Source: Pegoplata infirma (Eukaryota > Arthropoda > Insecta > Diptera > Anthomyiidae). From it: DNA of 64,000 nucleotides. Below the pieces are notes generated by a model, which was not told where the DNA came from, searched no databases, and saw only the letters and a list, made by a program, of their open reading frames with translations. This document shows, piece by piece, positions 1-12,144 of the stretch. Made by a program: the position numbers and the translations under genes. How positions within the stretch are numbered: position 1 is the stretch's first letter; every line of letters starts with the position of its first letter. The stretch lies in the NCBI GenBank assembly GCA_963921195.1, contig OY992536.1, positions 90,439,007 through 90,503,006 of the forward strand, given 5' to 3'.

Positions 1-379
1 ATCGCGTTTTTTCGCATTTTCAACCGCGAATAATTAAAATTCTGGCCGTGATGGAAAAATTTGGAGCACGAATTTGGAATCAGCGAGTCAATTTCTTTAA
101 AAATTTTATATCAAACTTCAAACCGGAGCCAAAAACCTTCGATTTGTTGAGCGGTGTTTTTATATGTTTTAGTACGTATTAAATGCAACTTGAACACGAA
201 TTTCAGCCCTTTACTACAAGTTAAGTTTTAAGTAATCGATTGTTCAAAATTGCAATTTAAAAAAAAAATATTAGAAAATTAAAAGGAACAAATTTAGTTT
301 AAAAATCAAAATCTCTTCGGCCGAAAATGTATGGTCGTCAAAGGGTTAATTGAACTATTCACTTAATTGAGCAGTTTAT
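1..379. other. AT-rich DNA with a degenerate relic motif
   Basis: No gene. The segment around 40-95 (gatgg/gatag AAAAATTTGGA..., GGAATCAGC) resembles phrases at about 9640, 30330-30540 and 58540-59790. This suggests fragments of an old, unidentified repeat. Confidence 0.35.
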
Positions 380-382
380 CTA

Positions 383-2719
383 CACTCAGAAAATTATGTA
401 AGTTACTACATGTTAGTTGTTCGTATATTTTACAGTAGTTAGTTGTTTTCAACTACAAAGTCAGTTATTTTTGTATGAAAAATATCAAACAACTATTTCT
501 GTTAGTTATTTTAAGTCGTTTTTTTTAATAACTAACAACAAAGTACTGTAATGTAGTAACAGTTATTCAAAGTAGTTAATTTTATTTTTTTTATCTCTGA
601 AAAATGTTCAAAGTTTTTTCCAAAAATAAATTTTCGTTTTTCTATTTTCCACAACTTTACAAAAAAAAAAAAAAAAAAACTTTGAAAAAATTTGGTCTTC
701 AATTTTTTTTATGAAAAATGTTTTGAAAAAAAATTATATATTGTTTATTTTAATTTTACTACATATTAGTTGTTTTGACTACAGGGCCATTCCAGAAAAT
801 TTAGCTCAAATTTTAGTCATTTTTGGAAATGGTGTCTCAGATTAATTTGAACCTTGACACATAGATAGCCCTCATAAATATGATATATGTACCATATATC
901 GTTTTTTTACATTTGGTGTATTTAACGAATTATGGCGGGTCAAAGATTGACTTTTTAAGCAAAAGTAAGAAAAACACATCACGTTTAAAGAGCTGTAACT
1001 TCTTAGCCAATGACCCGATTTTCACAAATTTAGGCTCATGTGAAAGCTGGGGTTCTTCTTTTAGAAAATATTTTTAAAATAACACAGTTTTTTTTTACAG
1101 AAATGATGCAAAAATGCAAAAACATTTTTTCTTTTCGAATATTTAAAAAAAACACATCTTCGATTTTTTTAAAAAAAATTCTGGTGAAAAATAACAATGT
1201 TTTGTATAACATATTCAAAATTCAGAGTGGGATCTCCATGGGATCAAAAAATATTCTGTTTTAAGTACGAGGTTCTCATAGTTTTCCCTTAGAAAATTTA
1301 AATTTCTAATGTTTTGAATGTTTTCAAAATTTTAATAGTATAATTTTCTTTGAAAATTTAAATTTTTATATTGAAGTAACATAAAATTTTAATTTTCTAA
1401 GGTAAAATTTAAGAACTTCGTACCAGGGACATAACGGTTATAATTTTTATTTAAAAAACTTACTTGTTAACTGGCCCGGTGTGATTTATATTTTAAATTC
1501 AAACAATAATTTTCCAAAATTAACTTTTCTTTTTGTTTTGTTTTGAATTCAATCGATTTGAAAATATAAATCAAAACAAAAGAAATAAAAATTATTTGGA
1601 GATTTTTATTTTTTACTCAAATAATAACCGTTAATTTAAAAAAACGGTGTTTTTAAATGAGAGATTAATGCGCTAAAACCGTGTAATCAATCTTGGACAG
1701 ATGATATTTAGGACTACCTATGGTAAGATTTGGAAATATTGCAAGGAAAACGGCGTGGTAACACATTATTGTCTTCCCAATAAATAAGAAATTTCTGATT
1801 TTATTTTTGATTTGGTTTTAATTTTTATTTGTTGATTTTTTGAAAGCAATCAAAAAATAACTTTTATTTTCTGATTCGAAAATAAAACTCTGAAAATAAC
1901 TGGTTGAAATAAATTCAATATAAAAATCAAGATTTTTGCAATTTTTTAAAAAATAAGAGGACTTTTTGTTTTTAATTCATTGCAATATAATATTGCCATG
2001 TTTAGAACGTAATTTGTGATAATTTTTGATTGTGATTTTTTCAAATCATAACGGTTACTTTTCGTCTCTGCTTCGTACTAAAACCAGAATATTTTTTGAT
2101 CCCATTGGGATCCCACTCTGAATTTTGGATATGTTGTACAAAACAGTATTGTTTATCACCAAACTTTTTATTAAAAAAATCGAAGATGTGTTTTTTTAAA
2201 TATTCGCAAAAAAAAAAATGTTTTTGAATTTTTGCAACACTCCTGAAAAAAAACTGAATTCTTTTGAAAATATTTCCTAAAAGAAAAAGAATTAAGCTTT
2301 CATATGAGCCATTACTTGTGATAATCGGATTACTAGTTAAAAAGTTAGAGCACGTTAAACGTCATGTATTTTTCTGTCTTTTGCTAAAAAAGTCGAACTT
2401 TGACCCGCGATAATTTGAAAACCATAGCAAATTTTGAAAATCCAAAAATGCAACATATCTCATATAAACGTGGATATCTATGAGCCAAATTCTCAGTGGC
2501 GTCCAAAGGCATGTTTCCGAACAGTGGGGCGAAAATTTTTGGAATTACCCTACAAATGTTAATAATTTTTACTACATAAGTCAGTTGTTTTTTGTCAGTT
2601 AAAATAACTAACATTGTTAGTTGATTTAACTGAAAAAGTAGTTGACCCCAAAACAACTTACAAAGTAGTTATTTTAACTGATATTTTCAGTTGATTTTAC
2701 TAACATAATTTGTTGAGTG
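383..2719. mobile_element. TA-flanked DNA element, TIR CACTCAGAAAATTATG
   Basis: The left end reads TA then CACTCAGAAAATTATG and the right end mirrors it (CATAATTTGTTGAGTG then TA), so a TA target duplication is plausible, as in Tc1/mariner-type insertions. Subterminal regions on both sides are rich in AGTTGTT/AACTAC. Inside, about 780-1280 and 2080-2530 form a second, longer inverted repeat around an AT-rich centre, which may be a nested foldback. A 518-bp relative lies at 41048-41565. No transposase reading frame is seen. Confidence 0.6.
780..2530. repeat. large imperfect inverted repeat (arms 780-1280 / 2080-2530)
   Basis: The left arm contains CAGAGTGGGATC, AAACACATCTTCGAT, GGCTCATGTGAAAGCT and GGGTCAAAG. 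The right arm has the reverse complements in reverse order (GATCCCACTCTG, ATCGAAGATGTGTTT, AGCTTTCATATGAGCC, CTTTGACCC). Arms are about 450-500 bases around an 800-base centre. Some short open frames here come from the mirrored sequence and are not genes. Confidence 0.7.
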
Positions 2720-2789
2720 TAGTTCGTTCATTTCAGCTCTTTTCGTTCATTCAGCTCAATTGACAATCAATCGTTCATAAAATATTTTT

Positions 2790-3410
2790 TATACTCTCTA
2801 ACCACAGTATGGGGGTATACTCACTTTGTCATTCCGTGTGTAACGCATCGAAATATCGGTCGAGGACCCCATATTGGTCCATGATCGATTCTAAGACATT
2901 CTATGAATGTTCGTCTGTCTATAGATAATACGATACAATCCAAAATAAAAGAGCTAGACTCCTGAAGCTTGGCACAAACATGTCTTTTGGTCCTAGGCAA
3001 AAATGGGCAAAATCGGACCAGTGGGAAAAAGTCCCCCCTTAAAGAACTAAACCAACCTCTAAAAAAAAACATTTTGGTACAATATTTTTTTGTATTTTGT
3101 TAAACAAATGAAACTTTTTAATGCTAGATGAAGTTTAAAGTATAGCACTTGGGCCCAGGGGATTAGAAAATATCGTTTTTCTGGACCGCCCCCCCCTTTT
3201 GAGGGCTTGGAAATAAATAATTTAAATAACGAAAACATGAAGTTTCTATAGTGCAAAAGCACAATGAAATTGTAAACAGTAATCGCAAGGGGAAGGTGAA
3301 CCAACATCCCCCCACCCAAAAAAAAACCCACCTGAATTTTTTTAACATATTGGAGGGTATAAAAGATTTGGCACAGCCAAATTTAACACTCTGACTTGTT
3401 TTTAATTCGG
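2790..3410 (-). repeat. interspersed fly repeat, near-complete copy
   Basis: Read on the minus strand it begins AACAAGTCAGAGTGTTAAAT and GGGTATAAAAG-like sequence, passes AGAGGTTGGTTTAGTTC and an AGACAGACGAACATTC block, and ends near GTGAGTATACCCCCATACTG. Relatives are at about 20860-21150, 48985-49240 and 50330-50740. I recall this family as abundant between fly genes, but cannot assign it to a transposon class. Confidence 0.55.
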
Positions 3411-3981
3411 TCGTTAGTTTTCTTTCTTTTGACACGCTTTCTCAGCATTTTTTAATTAATAATATTAATTCATGTTTTTTAGAAATATCGTCTATTTTTT
3501 TGTGTAGTGGTTTACTAAAACCATTCATATGCCTCTGTGTTCTGTCTTTCAAAACTTTTCAATTCACATAAAAATATTCGAATCACATGAAATCAAGTTT
3601 AGTGTTTTGTTGATCACGTTTTCATTCGAAGTTGAAATCAAATAATTAAAATTTAAAAAATTATAAGGAAAAAAAGTGCATTCGTTTTATTATCACCAAA
3701 TTTTATTTTTATAAAACAAAACGAAAAAAAAATTCGGATGTGAAATCTAGAACACCAAAAAAAATTCGGAAATTTTCATTTTCACATTTTTTTGTGAATT
3801 ATTTTTTTGGAACAGCGGCCTTTATGTTTTATTCAAAATTTTTGTATTGGTAAACGAAAGTCAAAATGATTCGTTCACGAAAACAAAAATTGACCGATTA
3901 AACTAGAGGAACGAACAACAGACATTATTAAAATGATTCGTTCACGAACTGTTGAACGAAAACAACAAATGACCGATTGAA
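3411..3981. other. AT-rich spacer with GTTCGTTCA/GAACGAA motifs
   Basis: No gene. ATTCGTTCACGAA-type phrases occur at about 3866-3960, and GTTCGTTCATT phrases at about 2722-2760 in opposite orientation. They may be ends of an old element interrupted by later insertions. Confidence 0.3.
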
Positions 3982-3988
3982 CTACACC

Positions 3989-5135
3989 TTTTCCAATTGA
4001 AATTCAGAAAAGATCAATTGTAATTCAGAAATCCCAATTGAAATTCAGAAAAGCACAATTGAAATTCAGAAATCATAATTGAAATTCAGAAAAGCCTAAT
4101 TGAAATTCAGAAATCACAATTGAAATTCAGAAAAACCCAATTGAAATTCAGAAATCACAATTGAAATTCAGAAAAGCCCAATTGAAATTCAGAAATCACA
4201 ATTGAAATTCAGAAAAGCCCAATTGAAATTCAGAAAAGATCAATTGAAATTCAGAAAAGCACAATTGAAATTCAGAAAAGCCCAATTGAAATTCAGAAAA
4301 GCACAATTGAAATTCAGAAAATCACAATTGAAATTCAGAAAAGACCAATTGAAATTCAGAAATCGTAATTGAAATTCAGAAAAGCCCAATTGAAATTCAG
4401 AAAAGCACAATTGAAATTCAGAAAAGCACAATTGAAATTCAGAAAATCACAATTGAAATTCAGAAAAGCCCAATTGAAATTCAGAAATCGTAATTGAAAT
4501 TCAGAAAAGCCCAATTGAAATTCAGAAAAGCACAATTGAAATTCAGAAAATCACAATTGAAATTCAGAAAATCACAATTGAAATTCAGAAATGCCCAATT
4601 GAAATTCAGAAAATCACAATTGAAATTCAGAAAAGCACAATTGAAATTCAGAAAAGCACAATTGAAATTCAGAAAAGCACAATTGAAATTCAGAAAATCA
4701 CAATTGAAATTCAGAAAAGCCCAATTGAAATTCAGAAATCGTAATTGAAATTCAGAAAAGCCCAATTGAAATTCAGAAAATCACAATTGAAATTCAGAAA
4801 ATCACAATTGAAATTCAGAAAAGCCCAATTGAAATTCAGAAAAGCACAATTGAAATTCAGAAAATCCCAATTGAAATTCAGAAAAGCACAATTGAAATTC
4901 AGAAAAGCCCAATTGAAATTCAGAAAATCACAATTGAAATTCAGAAAAGCCCAATTGAAATTCAGAAATCGTAATTGAAATTCAGAAAAGCCCAATTGAA
5001 ATTCAGAAAAGCACAATTGAAATTCAGAAAAGCCCAATTGAAATTCAGAAAAGCACAATTGAAATTCAGAAAATCACAATTGAAATTCAGAAAAGCCCAA
5101 TTGAAATTCAGAAATCACAATTGAAATTCAGAAAA
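3989..5135 (+). repeat. tandem array, 20/21-bp unit (left arm)
   Basis: About 55 copies of a unit with invariant core AATTGAAATTCAGAAA followed by a 4-5 base variable joint (AGCCC, AGCAC, ATCAC, TCAC, TCGT). Because 21 is divisible by 3, long open frames arise on both strands, encoding KFRKAQL or its opposite AFLNFNC repeats. They are by-products of the unit, not genes. Confidence 0.95.
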
Positions 5136-5524
5136 TGTAAACAAACCAATTATGAGTCACCACTATGTACATATACACATTAAACAAATGCTGTACAGCT
5201 ATGAGAGTATTTAACTTTATTCTCTTGCTCCGTATTGTAGAGAGCAGACAATAATACACTCATAGAATGTTGTAGGTAAAATTTAGTTCAACAGAATTTT
5301 TATTATTTTTTGTAAATTAATTAATATAGTGAACAAAAATATTTACTCTACCTTGACAAATGCATTAATGAAAAATTAGTTTTAAAGAAAAATAATAAAA
5401 GTCAGTTTCACTTGATGTTACCTTAAGCATTTTATGAGTGTATTGTCTGTCTACTCTCTACAATACGTAGCAAGAGAATAAAGTTAGATACTCTCATATA
5501 CACATTTCTGTACTGCATTTGCAT

Positions 5525-5958
5525 TAGAGATGGGCGCTGGTCGCGTGATTTGCGTGAATCTCGCGTGAGTGATTTTCATTTCAATTACGTGATTACGAGT
5601 GAGTGTGAGTTGAAAAAAAAATCTGAGTGAGTGATTAGTGAGTGAGTCATTTATTTTTTGCGTGATTAGATTTTTTGATTTGCCAATTTTTTTTTTTAAT
5701 TTTTTGTAAAAACATTTTTTTTTGAGTTTTTTTTTTGTAAGAAAATTTTATTGCGTGAGTAGATTTTACGTGACTCACGCGTGAGCGTGATTGAATCTGG
5801 CGTGAGTAACGCGTGAATGTGAATAAGTTTTTTATTACTCACGTGAATGTGAGTGAGCGTGAGTAAAAAAAAAAAATTGCGGGAGTGATTAGTGAGTGAT
5901 TCGATTATTTTTTGCATGAGTGAGTGTGAGTCAAAATCCACTCATGCGCCCGTCTCTA
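5525..5958. mobile_element. hAT-type MITE, TIR TAGAGATGGGC, inside the foldback
   Basis: Terminal inverted repeats TAGAGATGGGCGC and its mirror, with a perfect 8-bp target duplication ATTTGCAT (5517-5524 and 5959-5966). An 8-bp duplication and a TAG-type TIR are standard for hAT elements. The interior is mainly GTGAGTGA/CGTGAGTG motifs. It has no coding capacity and is younger than the foldback it interrupts. Confidence 0.88.
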
Positions 5959-6012
5959 ATTTGCATAATGTGTCTATGTTTGTAGTGGTGACTAATAATT
6001 GGTTTGTTTACA

Positions 6013-7157
6013 TTTTCTGAATTTCAATTGTGATTTCTGAATTTCAATTGTGATTTCTGAATTTCAATTGGGCTTTTCTGAATTTCAATTGTGATTTTCT
6101 GAATTTCAATTGGGCTTTTCTGAATTTCAATTGTGCTTTTCTGAATTTCAATTACGATTTCTGAATTTCAATTGGGCTTTTCTGAATTTCAATTGTGGTT
6201 TTCTGAATTTCAATTGGGCTTTTCTGAATTTCAATTGTGATTTTCTGAATTTCAATTGTGCTTTTCTGAATTTCAATTGTGCTTTTCTGAATTTCAATTG
6301 TGCTTTTCTGAATTTCAATTGTGTTTTTCTGAATTTCAATTGGGCTTTTCTGAATTTCAATTGTGATTTTCTGAATTTCAATTGTGATTTTCTGAATTTC
6401 AATTGGGATTTTCTGAATTTCAATTACGATTTCTGAATTTCAATTGGGCTTTTCTGAATTTCAATTGTGCTTTTCTGAATTTCAATTGTGCTTTTCTGAA
6501 TTTCAATTGGGCTTTTCTGAATTTCAATTGCGTTTTTCTGAATTTCAATTGTGTTTTTCTGAATTTCAATTGGGCTTTTCTGAATTTCAATTGTGATTTT
6601 CTGAATTTCAATTGTGATTTTCTGAATTTCAATTGGGCTTTTCTGAATTTCAATTACGATTTCTGAATTTCAATTGTGCTTTTCTGAATTTCAATTGTGC
6701 TTTTCTGAATTTCAATTGTGCTTTTCTGAATTTTAATTGTGATTTTCTGAATTTCAATTACGATTTCTGAATTTCAATTGATCTTTTCTGAATTTCAATT
6801 GGGCTTTTCTGAATTTCAATTACGATTTCTGAATTTCAATTGTGCTTTTCTGAATTTCAATTGGGCTTTTCTGAATTTCAATTGTGCTTTTCTGAATTTC
6901 AATTGTGATTTTCTGAATTTCAATTGTGCTTTTCTGAATTTCAATTGGGCTTTTCTGAATTTCAATTGTGATTTCTGAATTTCAATTGTGCTTTTCTGAA
7001 TTTCAATTGTGATTTCTGAATTTCAATTGGGCTTTTCTGAATTTCAATTATGATTTCTGAATTTCAATTGGGCTATTCTGAATTTCAATTGGGATTTCTG
7101 AATTTCAATTGTGATTTCTGAATTACAATTGATCTTTTCTGAATTTCAATTGGAAAA
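6013..7157 (-). repeat. tandem array, 20/21-bp unit (right arm, inverted)
   Basis: About 54 copies of the same unit in reverse complement (core TTTCTGAATTTCAATT). The order of variant joints partly mirrors the left arm, for example the GATC and double-TCAC units near both outer ends. This suggests the arms were copied from each other rather than expanded independently. Confidence 0.95.
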
Positions 7158-7164
7158 GGTGTAG

Positions 7165-8395
7165 ATGAACGTACTAGGTCTTTTATATCAAATGAATAAA
7201 AATGAGCGCTAACTCTATTGAACGACTAAGCACAAGTCTAATTTATCAAAAATAGCACCAAAGCCTTCAGGAAAGTATACATACCTTGATGTCAAAATAT
7301 TTGGAGTTTCATTCAATTTGGTCGGCCATGTCTTATCGCAAAAAAAAGTATTTTTTTTTGTATTAATAGTTTCTTTTATTCAATAATTACTATTTATTAC
7401 ACAATTAATGTTGTAGGATAAGTATTTCTAAAATGTATTTTCTCTCTAAGTTTAAAATTTAATTGAAAGTGTTAATAATTTTATTATTTATTGCTGAAAA
7501 TATACTTAAATAATGGGGGGTTGTTGTTGTTGAAACAAATGAAATTTGTAATATAAAAGAGACCAAAAATAATAAAAAAAAGAAAAATAATTATATTAAA
7601 AAAAATTATTATTTCAATAAAATCAATGAACTAATTGTCTCTCTTTTTAAGAAACAATTATTTCATTAGAAGTGAGCCAATGAATTTTTTTGTTAGAATA
7701 ATAAATTTGTGAAAATTTTCATTGTTTTTATGATAAATTCATTATTCTAAAGACAAATTTCATCAGATAATTTTTTATGAACTTTAATTTATTTATAATT
7801 ATTTTCTCAGTGTCCATTAAAACCAATTTAAAATCCTCTCAGGCAAAGTTAATTTTTTATAATTTTTTTTTATCGTGTTTATTTTTTTTTTTTTTTTAAT
7901 TAAAACATACTTGTTTCCTTTATTAAAGTTAAATAAAGAAAAATAAATATCAAGCATAAATATTAAATAATTAAATCATAATTGAAAATAAATTTATAAT
8001 AGACAGATAAAAATTGTTGAAAATAATTAAGCAAAATTTGTTTTCTATTTTTTGTTTAAGTTTTCTTAATATTTTCAATTCAATTAAAAAAAAAATAATA
8101 ATACATTACTTGTTTATTAACTATAAAACTACAACTAGGATTATTTAGTTGAATTCATCTTATATAATAATCATAAATTGTGATTAATGAAATTTCGAAA
8201 AAGTTTTGTTGTTTATATAATTCCAGTGGTAATTGGCGATAATTCAAAATAGTGTTGTAGGCATTTTTATTTTAAATTCAAAAAGCACAAAAAGCATTAA
8301 CTGTAAAAAGAAAGAAAAGTTTATTAAAAATCTTAGTTAATTTTAGGAGAATTAAAAATATGTTGTTGATAAAGAATTAAAAGTATTAAAAAATA
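7165..8395. other. AT-rich DNA, nothing recognised
   Basis: Mostly long A/T runs; no open frame, RNA gene or repeat family that I can support. A GTTGTTGTTGTTG microsatellite lies near 7510. Confidence 0.5.
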
Positions 8396-8398
8396 ACG

Positions 8399-9528
8399 TT
8401 AATAATGGAATTAATTCACGTCAGAAATTTTAGTCTTGCAAAATTGCAACTTTATTTGCTTGATTTTTTGTGAATAGAAGCACCCAGGAAAATTTTTTGG
8501 AACAAATTCCTGGTTCAACAGATTCTTGAATGTATTCTATGGTAATCACAACAAAATTTTCTATGTAAAATTATTTTTCAAAAAAACTACTTGCTCTAAA
8601 AAACGATTGCTTTTGGGACAATTTCAAACAAAAATCATTAGAGGTATTCAGAGTCTTGTTGCCAGCCCTGGCAATGTAGCAAAAGAGTACTTCTTTCAAA
8701 AAATACATGTATTTTGAAAAGTAATTTTAAAAAGTGCTCTTTTACCACCAGTGCCAGGGCTGGCAAGCAAGACTCTGAATACCACTATTAATTCTGGAAT
8801 GTTAAGTAGAATCGGTTGCAGGGTAAAATGATGAGTTCTGGAACCGATTATTGGGAACAGAAAATTTTGCTGGGCAATTGTGTATTACTATTAAAATAAA
8901 TTTCGAATCTTTTCTTGCAAAGACGCATCATAGGTAATAGAAAAATACAAATTTTATTAAACATTCAGGGTATTCACTTCAGAAATTTTTGACAATATTG
9001 CAAAATTTTGACAATATTGCAACTAAAAAAAAAAAATAATAATAAAATTTTTATTTTTCTATTACCATTTATATGATGCGTCGTTGCGAGAAATAATTCG
9101 CCATTTATTTCAATAGTAATACAATTGCTTCTAATCACAAAGAAACAATCAAATAAAGTTTTAATTTTGACATTGCACAATTTTGCAAGACTAAAACTTC
9201 TGACGTAAATTTCATTATTAAAAAAAAAAAAAAAAGTTGCAATATTGCACAGTTGTAATATATACAGGGTATTCACTTCAAAATTTTTTGACTCTTGCAA
9301 CAGTGCAATATTGCAACATTTTTTTTACAAAAAAATTTTAATAAAATTTTTATTTTTCTATTATCTTTTATATGATGCGTAGTTGCAAGAAAAGATTTGC
9401 AATTTATTTTAATATAAATACAATTGCTTTTATTCGCAAAGAAACAAGCAAAAAAAGTTGCAATTTTGACTTTGCGCAATTTTGCAAGACTAAAATTTCT
9501 GACGTGAATTCCATTATAATAATTTAGC
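8399..9528. repeat. three copies of a TGCAATATTGCA-rich MITE
   Basis: A partial copy (about 8399-8470, plus) starts TTCACGTCAGAAATTTTAG. Two fuller copies on the minus strand cover about 8965-9215 and 9262-9528. Each is bounded by AGGGTATTCACTTCA on one side and GGAATTCACGTCAGAA-like sequence on the other, which align as imperfect terminal inverted repeats of about 45 bases. They share GCAATTGTATTTATATT and ATCATATAAAATGTAAT-like phrases with a copy at 22196-22617. Superfamily not assigned; the short open frames are not genes. Confidence 0.65.
8643..8783. mobile_element. small palindromic MITE, TIR GGTATTCAGAGTCTTG
   Basis: A 141-bp hairpin. The left end GGTATTCAGAGTCTTG plus GCCAGCCCTGGCA is mirrored by TGCCAGGGCTGGCA and CAAGACTCTGAATACC on the right, with a centre near ATACATGTATT. 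It carries no coding sequence. Confidence 0.7.
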
Positions 9529-9669
9529 ACGTCCTAACAAAAACCGATGCTTTCTTAATAATACGTTACAGGGGAGAACCAAAAGTGCTAAATTAGCGCT
9601 TTTATTTCAATATTCAAACGCTATCTTAAAAACGTTACGCGATAGAAAAGTTTGGAATCAGGAGGTTAA

Positions 9670-11927
9670 AATCTATCTAATTCATGTATTCTGATTCATG
9701 TGAGGCTCGTTGGGCTGAGCTCAATGACTTTTTCCGGCATTTCAATTGGAAACTTTGTTTTCTCGACGGTAACGTCGATGCCGCGGCGAAAATGGTGGAA
9801 AATATTATAATGCTTGGAATGAAGTCATTCATTCCATCAAAGCTGATTTCGGCTAAACCAAAGGATAAATGTTGGTTTAACCAGACTTGCAGGAATGCAG
9901 TCAGATCCAGGAAGGAAGCGTTCAGAAATTGGCGTGACGACAAAAACGTTAATACTGATCTGCTACGCAAAAGGGCGAGATCCGAGTGTGCAAGAGTACT
10001 TAGTCGCCGAAAAGCTTCTATACGAACAGCGACTTCGTGCTAAAGTTCTTACGCTCCTAGGGGCAGTAAGAACTTTTGGTCTTTCGTTAAAAGAGTCATA
10101 GAAAATGCTAGTTCTTCTATTCCGACTCTTTTAAAGGATGACCAAGTGTTCACTGAACCGGTTGACAAAGCTAACCTGTTGGCTGGCCTTTTTGCAAGAA
10201 ATTCTTTCTTGCCGGAAAGCAATCAATCACTGCCCGAAATCGAGAGGGTATCCCATACTATGCCCAAGATATTTTTTCGAGCTCGTGCAGTTAAAAGGGT
10301 TCTTGCGGATCTTAACGTAAATAAGTCACCGGGGCCGGATGGTATACCAGCACTGGTACTTAAACAGTGCTCTTCGACGTTGGCGCGTCCACTGTCTAAT
10401 CTTTTCATTTCGTCTTACCGTGTGGGAGTTTTTCCCTCTTGTTAGAAGGTTGCCAATGTGCAGCCAATCCCTAAAAAGGTTGCTGCTAATAACCCTGATA
10501 ACTACCGCCCAATCGCAATATGCTCAGCGCTCTCGAAGGTGATGGAGAGTATGGTAAATTGCCATCTTGTTAGGTATCTGGAGGCTAAACTCACTTTTAA
10601 ACGATCGACAGTATGGTTTTCTGAGAACTCGTTCTACCGGGGATCTGTTGGCGTTCCTTTCGGAACGTTGGAGTCGATCGATCCACCATTTTGGTGAGAG
10701 TAAGGTAGTTGCTCTGGATATTTCCAAGGCGTTTGATTGTGTGTGGCACGGTGCGCTCATATATAAGCTTAATGCCTTTGGTGTCGGTAATGACTTTTCT
10801 CGATTTGTTTCGAGTTTCCTCAGGGATCGTTCTATACGTGTTGTTATAGATGGGTTCTCATCAGATGAGTTCCAGCTCCAATCGGGGGTACCGCAAGGTT
10901 CTGTTCTTTCTCCTAACCTTTTTCTTATTTTTCTTAACGACCTTCTGAGTCAAACTTCAAATCCTATCTTCTCTTTTGCAGATGACAGCAACATTTGTCA
11001 TTCATTTTCCTTTGATCGTAGGCCAAGCCTTATTGAGGTTGAGGGCAAAAGGCAGATTATGAATGACACACTTAATCAAGACCTGTTGACAATCTCTAAG
11101 TGGGGTCTTGCGAATAGGGTCAAGTTTAATGCACGCAAGACCCAATGTTGTATGTTGACTCACAGAAATATGGAACCAACAGCGTCATCTGTACATTTGG
11201 GTGGTATTGGTATTAAGAAATCAGACACTCTTGATGTTCTGGGCATGAAAATTCAGTGTGATGTCCGTTGGAATAAGCACGTTTTTCAAGTGTCGAAATA
11301 AGCATTCAAGTGTCTCGGTTTTTTAAACCGGTGTAAGAAATACTTCACCTCATCCGATCTAATTGCTATTTATACCACCTACCTACATCCGACCGAAGAT
11401 GGAATACAACTCCCATATATGGGCAGGGGCTTCAAAGTCTATTTTAGAGCTCTTGGACCGTGTGCAAAGGAGGGCGTTGATGCTTATCAATGACACTAGG
11501 GTATCCAACTCTATTTACTCATTGAAGCATCGTCGGAATGTGGGTTGTGTGACTCTGTTCTATCGATATTACCATGGAAAGTGTTCTGCTGAGATAAGTG
11601 AACTTATCCATAGAGACCGAGTTTTTGTTCGAAACACTCGGCTGTCTAGTAGATCACATCCGTTTGTTGTCGATTGTCCAGTTGATCGCACAGCGCATTA
11701 CAGAGAAGGTTCGTTTATCAGTCGAACTAGCCGTATGTGGAATAATCTCCCCGCAGAGGTCTTTCCAGTTTCTTTTAATGTTGTTAAATTCAAGTCAAAT
11801 ATACACAAACACTACTCCCTCTTTCCTCCTCCTCATAACCTATTTTCCTGATATCAACACAATGCATTGCATTAGTAGGGGCATCCCCTGAGTGTTGGTT
11901 CATCGTAAAAAAAAAAAAAAAAAAATT
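9670..11927 (+). mobile_element. decayed non-LTR retrotransposon (CR1/Jockey-like), poly(A) end
   Basis: A 5'-truncated LINE ending in about 19 A at 11908-11927. The ORF2 remnant is split by a stop (TAG at 10444) and several frameshifts (about 10043, 10600, 11301). Reverse transcriptase motifs are clear: NKSPGPDGIPALVLK (10320-10365), NYRPIAICSALSKVMESM, ALDISKAFDCVWH (motif A), SGVPQGSVLSP and FADD (motif C, near 10976). The C-terminal part has SRTSRMWNNLPAEVFP near 11730. The endonuclease is missing except perhaps its end. It points toward the PHRF1 3' end and is not functional. Clade assignment is by memory. Confidence 0.85.
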
Positions 11928-12144
11928 CATTAAATAGATCTTATTAGAATTTCAAGGGATATTTTACGATTTTTGAGCATGTTTTTTTTAACAGTTCGTC
12001 TAGAAATTAAAGGTATAATTGAAAATATCCATAGAACTACAACAAAATATATGAAAATTTAACTTACATTTTATACAAATTGAGTTTTGCATATGTTGTT
12101 TAAATAACTCTTTTTTACTATATTTGCTTAAAATATGTGCCTGT

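Larger units (their letters stand above)
3982..7164. mobile_element. 3.2-kb foldback element with satellite-like arms
   Basis: Both termini read CTACACCTTTTCCAATTG inward. Each arm is about 1.35 kb: an outer array of a 20/21-bp unit, then a non-repetitive inner segment starting GTAAACAAACCAATTAT at about 5138 and mirrored near 6010. The loop is about 5330-5420. A hAT-type MITE sits in the inner right arm; removing it restores symmetry. Flanks TTGAA/ATGAA are a possible imperfect target duplication. The layout recalls Drosophila FB and Galileo-type foldbacks, but the terminal sequence is not one I know. No transposase is encoded. Confidence 0.85.

Noticed and set aside
4240..6978. Long open frames encoding KFRKAQL or AFLNFNC repeats on both strands
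   Set aside because: They follow from a 21-bp (3 x 7) repeat unit with no stop. Both strands are open, they break at every 20-bp variant, and no start context or non-repeat domain exists.
3989..7157. CRISPR-like array appearance
   Set aside because: The spacers are only 4-5 bases and drawn from a few variants, the genome is a fly, and the arrays are inverted arms of a transposon.
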